DNA from: an uncultured Lachnospiraceae bacterium
Lineage (GTDB): Bacteria; Bacillota; Clostridia; Lachnospirales; Lachnospiraceae
DNA length: 5,033 nt
Assembly: GCA_902784025.1 (NCBI GenBank)
Contig: CACZTF010000061.1
Coordinates: 1-5,033 of the forward strand
Direction: 5' to 3'
This document shows, piece by piece, positions 1 through 2,157 of this stretch (position 1 is its first letter; every line of letters begins with the position of its first letter). The notes under the pieces were generated by a model. The model did no database searches and was not told the DNA's origin. It was given only the letters and a program-made list of their open reading frames with translations. The position numbers and the translations under genes are program-made.

Positions 1-8
1 CGGACATT

Positions 9-21
9 GGTACCGTGTACC
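9..21. repeat. Short palindrome GGTAC-CGT-GTACC
   Basis: Two 5-bp arms, GGTAC and GTACC, are exact reverse complements around a CGT loop. A further GGTACC lies at 157-162, on the other side of the repeat pair at 31-147. The sites may mark the edges of the repetitive element, but they are too short to prove this. Confidence 0.3.
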
Positions 22-30
22 TTTAATGGC

Positions 31-147
31 CACAGCCGAAATATGAACAAACTGTTAAGTGCCTGTCACCGCTGTCGTCATCGCTGCCGCGGAACCCCGC
101 CTCAGCCACACCCCAAATATGAACAAACTATTAAGTGACAGGCACCG
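31..147. repeat. Paired direct repeats ending in an inverted 11-mer (mobile intergenic repeat-like)
   Basis: Copy A (31-61) and copy B (107-137) lie 76 bp apart. Their 23-nt cores, 39-61 and 115-137 (AAATATGAACAAACT, then G or A, then TTAAGTG), differ at one base. Each core ends inside an 11-mer: GTGCCTGTCAC at 59-69 in copy A and its exact reverse complement GTGACAGGCAC at 135-145 in copy B. Both are followed by CG. The 45 bp between the copies is much richer in G+C than the genes nearby and holds a small hairpin (GCGG-AACC-CCGC, 89-100). From general knowledge, GTGCCTGTCACC-type motifs recur between genes in several bacterial genomes and have been linked to REP-associated tyrosine (Y1) transposases. 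No transposase is visible in this window, so the link is inference. Confidence 0.6.
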
Positions 148-177
148 ACGGGGGCAGGTACCACGAAATTTTTATGA

Positions 178-200
178 ACGAATAAATTCGTATTGACGAA
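178..200. promoter_or_regulatory. Overlapping palindromes, candidate operator of the first XRE regulator
   Basis: ACGAAT-AA-ATTCGT (178-191) is a perfect inverted repeat. Its right arm is reused in a second one, TTCGT-ATTG-ACGAA (187-200). The second palindrome covers the -35 hexamer at 193-198. A dyad over the -35 box just upstream of an XRE gene is the usual arrangement for autorepression. That this particular protein binds here is inferred. Confidence 0.55.
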
Positions 201-221
201 ATAGCAAAAAACTGGTATGCT
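193..221 (+). promoter_or_regulatory. Sigma-A type promoter of the first XRE gene
   Basis: The elements are TTGACG (-35, 193-198), a 17-bp spacer and TATGCT (-10, 216-221), with TG at 213-214 giving an extended -10 (TGGTATGCT). Transcription would begin near 228. The promoter overlaps an in-frame ATG at 217, so that ATG cannot be the start for transcripts made here. Confidence 0.7.
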
Positions 222-249
222 ATTCGAAAGTTTGTACGAAAGAATGTAT

Positions 250-256
250 GGAAGAG
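250..256 (+). promoter_or_regulatory. Ribosome binding site deciding the XRE start at 265
   Basis: GGAAGAG lies 8 nt before the ATG at 265. The in-frame ATG at 217 lies inside the -10 box and has no Shine-Dalgarno sequence. The in-frame ATG at 244 would leave a leader of about 16 nt with only a weak purine run before it. The start at 265 also begins right at the first helix of the XRE domain. Confidence 0.6.
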
Positions 257-264
257 ATAAGCCG

Positions 265-621
265 ATGACAATATCAGAAAAAATTTTTAATCTTCTTGAA
301 TCACGTGGGATGAGCCAGAAGGAGTTTTCCGAACGTACTGGAATTGCGCAGAGTACGATTAGTGACTGGAAACGAAAAAAGACGGATCCGGTTTCAGAAA
401 AGATTCTTATCATTTGCGAAGTCCTTGACGTTACACCATATGAACTTCTGAGTGAGACAGAAGGAAAAGGAAAAAGAGGCAATCGTCCTGAGGTCATTAT
501 GCTGGACAAATCCAGCGAGGCAGGTCAGGTGATGGAGGCTTATTTGGGTATGGATGAAAAGATGCAGCAAAGACTTCTCGGATATATGAAAGCGTTGAAA
601 GAACTAAGAGAAGGGGAATGA
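265..621 (+). CDS. XRE-family helix-turn-helix transcriptional regulator (118 aa)
   Basis: This is a small cytoplasmic DNA-binding protein of the XRE/Cro-C1 type, probably a repressor. Residues 4-63 form the five-helix domain: a first helix (SEKIFNLLES), then the helix-turn-helix with SQKEFSERTG followed by the recognition helix AQSTISDWKRKK, then the usual closing segment (KILIICEVLDVTPYELL). Residues 64-80 are a basic linker (GKGKRGNRPE). Residues 81-118 are a probable helical tail (GQVMEAYLGMDEKMQQRLLGYMKALKEL) that may serve dimerisation. The start is set at 265 because a longer reading from 217 would begin inside the promoter. Palindromes over the -35 box suggest autoregulation. It stands alone, about 190 bp upstream of the toxin operon, with an independent promoter. 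Its targets are unknown; it could be an orphan prophage- or element-type regulator. The family call is secure, the role is inference. Confidence 0.9.
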   Translation: MTISEKIFNLLESRGMSQKEFSERTGIAQSTISDWKRKKTDPVSEKILIICEVLDVTPYELLSETEGKGKRGNRPEVIMLDKSSEAGQVMEAYLGMDEKMQQRLLGYMKALKELREGE

Positions 622-639
622 TATTTTTTTGCACTTTGA

Positions 640-654
640 ATTCGTATAAACGTA
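640..654. promoter_or_regulatory. Second operator-like site (imperfect copy of the 187-200 dyad)
   Basis: ATTCGTATAAACGTA at 640-654 resembles ATTCGTATTGACGAA at 186-200: the same left arm, a 4-nt gap, and a right arm with one mismatch. ATTCGT occurs again at 695-700. The rest of the spacer 622-751 shows no gene and no convincing terminator. The T-run at 623-630 lacks a GC-rich hairpin in front of it. A direct repeat of ACGGATG (668-674 and 682-688) is also present. Confidence 0.3.
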
Positions 655-751
655 ATAATGCATAGAAACGGATGCTGGCCGACGGATGTAATCTATTCGT
701 GTGTCAAAAACGGCTAAAAGTACTGGAAGTTAAGAGTAAACTGAAAACAAC

Positions 752-780
752 TTGCAAATATTACTTATAAGTAATATTAT
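752..780 (+). promoter_or_regulatory. Promoter of the toxin-antitoxin-chaperone operon
   Basis: TTGCAA (-35, 752-757), a 17-bp spacer and TATTAT (-10, 775-780) form a good housekeeping-type promoter. The predicted transcription start near 787 leaves a leader of only about 20 nt before the toxin start, just enough to hold the ribosome binding site. Confidence 0.65.
757..778. promoter_or_regulatory. Perfect 22-bp palindrome, probable autorepression operator
   Basis: AATATTACTTA followed directly by TAAGTAATATT is a perfect dyad with no central gap. It fills the promoter spacer and overlaps both the last base of the -35 box and most of the -10 box. Type II toxin-antitoxin operons are commonly repressed by the antitoxin or the toxin-antitoxin complex at such dyads. 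The XRE antitoxin encoded at 1230-1625 is the likely binder, by inference. Confidence 0.65.
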
Positions 781-789
781 ATTTCTTAC

Positions 790-812
790 AAGGAGGAGGC
801 GTTAAAATGTGA
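790..812 (+). promoter_or_regulatory. Strong ribosome binding site with overlapping ATG-TGA start-stop and GTG start
   Basis: AAGGAGGAGG (790-799) is followed by AAAATGTGAAA. The ATG at 807-809 is 7 nt from the Shine-Dalgarno sequence but is followed at once by TGA (810-812). The GTG at 809-811, 9 nt away, opens the toxin frame. The same ribosome binding site can therefore feed a one-codon dead-end frame or the toxin. Confidence 0.6.
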
Positions 813-1201
813 AACTAGTGAAGATTGACATCAACAAGTTAGAAGATATTTATTCGCTAGATTGTTTTGAAAAGGAATTTCGTAAAGCTATTGGTGAGAT
901 TTGGAAGCAGAATCCTCCTTTTTTACGATATCAAAAGAAACTGCTTATTGATTTGGCGGTTTTAGATGATCAAAAAGAAAACGCTGTAAAGTTGCCTGAA
1001 TTTGAGAGATTAACAGACGAAATAGGATTGTTTTCAATTAGACATCCGCATTCAAACATAAATATGAGGGTAATTTACACTATAGAAGAGGGATTTGTTA
1101 TTCTTATCACAGTTTTCATAGAAAAGAACAGGAGTGATTATAATAAGGCAATCAAGATTTCTCGAAAAAGACGTAAATGGATAATAAGTGATGCGTTGTA
1201 A
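809..1201 (+). CDS. higB: HigB/RelE-fold toxin (Gp49-like), first gene of the TAC operon
   Basis: Predicted 130-aa cytoplasmic toxin. HigB/RelE-fold proteins usually cut mRNA in the ribosome and stop growth. Residues 1-50 are helical and charged (DCFEKEFRKAIGEIWKQNP, LRYQKKLLIDLAVL). The C-terminal half carries the family's sheet pattern: a strand with GLFSIRHP (73-80), then MRVIYTIEEGFVILITVFIEK (86-106), a helix, and a basic end (KAIKISRKRRK, 113-123). This 'R-VIYT...G..ILIT.F.EK' pattern is typical of phage Gp49-like/HigB toxins. The length is close to mycobacterial TAC HigB and somewhat above minimal RelE. The start is GTG at 809; an ATG two bases earlier is out of frame and stops at once. 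The antitoxin follows after 28 nt and a SecB-like gene after that, so toxin comes first, as in HigBA. The exact catalytic residues cannot be assigned from one sequence. Confidence 0.8.
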   Translation: MKLVKIDINKLEDIYSLDCFEKEFRKAIGEIWKQNPPFLRYQKKLLIDLAVLDDQKENAVKLPEFERLTDEIGLFSIRHPHSNINMRVIYTIEEGFVILITVFIEKNRSDYNKAIKISRKRRKWIISDAL

Positions 1202-1216
1202 GTCAAAATGGTTTAC

Positions 1217-1222
1217 AGGAGG
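1217..1222 (+). promoter_or_regulatory. Ribosome binding site of the antitoxin
   Basis: AGGAGG lies 7 nt before the ATG at 1230 and fixes that start. In-frame ATGs at 1188 and 1191 lie inside the toxin gene without a Shine-Dalgarno sequence. Unlike the toxin's, this site has no competing start, which would favour antitoxin over toxin. Confidence 0.75.
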
Positions 1223-1229
1223 AATTATC

Positions 1230-1625
1230 ATGGGAATTAAAGAAAAGATAGCTAAAGCAAAGAAGGTAAATTGGATTGCTGATGAAATGCCAAACTATGA
1301 TGTAAAGACTACAATAGAGTTGGCTAAGATATCTGCAAAAATTGAGATGGCAAGGTTAGATAAAAAAATGACACAGAAAGAGTTTGCTGAATATATGGGT
1401 GTAACTCAAGGAATGGTTTCAAAATGGGAAAGTAGAGAATATAATTTCACGATAAAATCTTTGAATGAAATATGCGAAAAACTTAATATCGAATTGGATA
1501 TTTTATTTTATGATTCAAGTGAAATGAATAACTATAATATTGTTTCATGGAATAATGAAATTGATAATATGGAGGAAATACCAAGCTGGTTTAAGGGATT
1601 ATATTCCAAGGAGGCGATAGCGTAA
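1230..1625 (+). CDS. higA: XRE-type HigA-like antitoxin with a putative chaperone-addiction tail
   Basis: A 131-aa DNA-binding antitoxin expected to bind and neutralise the toxin encoded just upstream and to repress the operon. Residues 1-33 form an N-terminal helical extension (KIAKAKKVNW, then TTIELAKISAKIEM). Residues 34-89 are the XRE domain, with helix-turn-helix TQKEFAEYMG and recognition helix TQGMVSKWESRE (59-70). Residues 90-131 are an acidic, Asn-rich tail ending in EEIPSWFKGLYSKEAIA. In the M. tuberculosis TAC system the HigA tail has a chaperone-addiction (ChAD) region with a critical Trp and Tyr that binds the SecB-like chaperone. The Trp120/Tyr125 motif here sits in the same place and looks alike, which is inference from memory of that system. 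The stop overlaps the chaperone start (TAATG), so the two are translationally coupled. The DNA is very A/T-rich (1441-1500 is 14/60 G+C). Confidence 0.85.
   Translation: MGIKEKIAKAKKVNWIADEMPNYDVKTTIELAKISAKIEMARLDKKMTQKEFAEYMGVTQGMVSKWESREYNFTIKSLNEICEKLNIELDILFYDSSEMNNYNIVSWNNEIDNMEEIPSWFKGLYSKEAIA
1608..1614 (+). promoter_or_regulatory. Ribosome binding site of the SecB-like gene, inside the antitoxin's last codons
   Basis: AAGGAGG lies 10 nt before the ATG at 1625. It is embedded in the codons for the antitoxin's C-terminal tail, so tail sequence and chaperone translation are constrained together. Confidence 0.65.
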
Positions 1626-2071
1626 TGGAATTAAACTATGTTTCGTCAGGAGTTCAGTTGATTGGAACAAAAGTAAATAACTTGGAAGTAAATAATTCAA
1701 TCGTTGATATAGAGAAGGATGCTATTAGAAGTTTTTCTATGAATATAAATGAGCCTCATTTTTATGATTCGGATGAAAAAAGACTTGCACATATTGTAAT
1801 TGATTTTAAGCTTCATATTGAGCAAGGAAATAATCAAAAAATGAGTTTAGATTTATCGCTAGAAGGCGCTTTTGTATCTGACGGAAAAATGAGCCGGGAC
1901 GATTTTTTTAAACTGGTAGCGGTTAATGGAGCTGCAGCAGTAGTGGGAATTGCGAGAGGGAAAATCGAATCAATTTCGGCAAGTATTTTTAATAGTGGGA
2001 AGATTTCAATTCCATTTATTAATGTTATAGATTATTACAAACACATTTCAGATCAATCTGGAGAAAACTAA
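1625..2071 (+). CDS. secB: SecB-like chaperone of the TAC system
   Basis: A 148-aa cytoplasmic SecB-fold protein, predicted to hold the antitoxin tail and keep it from aggregation and proteolysis. The visible layout fits SecB: N-terminal strands (VQLIGTKVNNLEV, 10-22), a long strand pair (KRLAHIVIDFKLHIEQ, 52-67, and KMSLDLSLEGAFVS, 72-85), a short connecting helix, then residues 100-139, which match SecB's signature region (VNGAAAVVGIARGKIESIS, followed by FNSGKISIPFINVIDYYK). In classic SecB this part reads like 'ARE-ITS...G-FP...L-P-NF'. The length is close to E. coli SecB (about 155 aa). Housekeeping SecB is mainly proteobacterial, so a SecB-like gene in an apparent Firmicute, coupled to an XRE antitoxin, points to a dedicated TAC chaperone rather than general export. 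Translation starts one base inside the antitoxin stop codon (TAATG). Confidence 0.75.
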   Translation: MELNYVSSGVQLIGTKVNNLEVNNSIVDIEKDAIRSFSMNINEPHFYDSDEKRLAHIVIDFKLHIEQGNNQKMSLDLSLEGAFVSDGKMSRDDFFKLVAVNGAAAVVGIARGKIESISASIFNSGKISIPFINVIDYYKHISDQSGEN

Positions 2072-2144
2072 CTGCCCCGTGTTGCACTTTTGTTGCTGTT
2101 TCCGTGTTAGTATTGTAGCTGTAATCCTATGTGTTTTATTGGAA

Positions 2145-2150
2145 AAGGAG
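2145..2150 (+). promoter_or_regulatory. Ribosome binding site of the large downstream gene
   Basis: AAGGAG lies 7 nt before the ATG at 2158. The rest of the 86-bp gap after the chaperone stop has no hairpin with a T-run, and I find no convincing -35/-10 pair. Co-transcription from the upstream operon therefore cannot be excluded. Confidence 0.7.
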
Positions 2151-2157
2151 TACCGCT

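Noticed and set aside
31..147. CRISPR array
   Set aside because: There are only two repeat copies, the terminal core orientation differs between them, and no cas gene or further unit is present.
217..264. N-terminal extension of the first XRE protein from the ATG at 217
   Set aside because: The ATG lies inside the -10 box, has no Shine-Dalgarno sequence, and the added 16 residues lie outside the XRE domain.
102..509. Minus-strand open frame of 135 codons
   Set aside because: It is antisense to the XRE gene and runs through its promoter; the translation has no recognisable domain and no ribosome binding site supports it.
574..630. Possible terminator after the first XRE gene (CTTCTC/GAGAAG plus T-run)
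   Set aside because: The arms at 574-579 and 608-613 are short, not GC-rich, separated by 28 nt, and not directly before the T-run.
1188..1229. Longer antitoxin starting at 1188 or 1191
   Set aside because: Those ATGs lie in the end of the toxin gene without a ribosome binding site; AGGAGG at 1217-1222 points to 1230.
2072..2157. Separate promoter for the large gene
   Set aside because: TTGCAC (2082-2087) and TTGTTG (2090-2095) lack a good -10 box at proper spacing, so no promoter could be supported.
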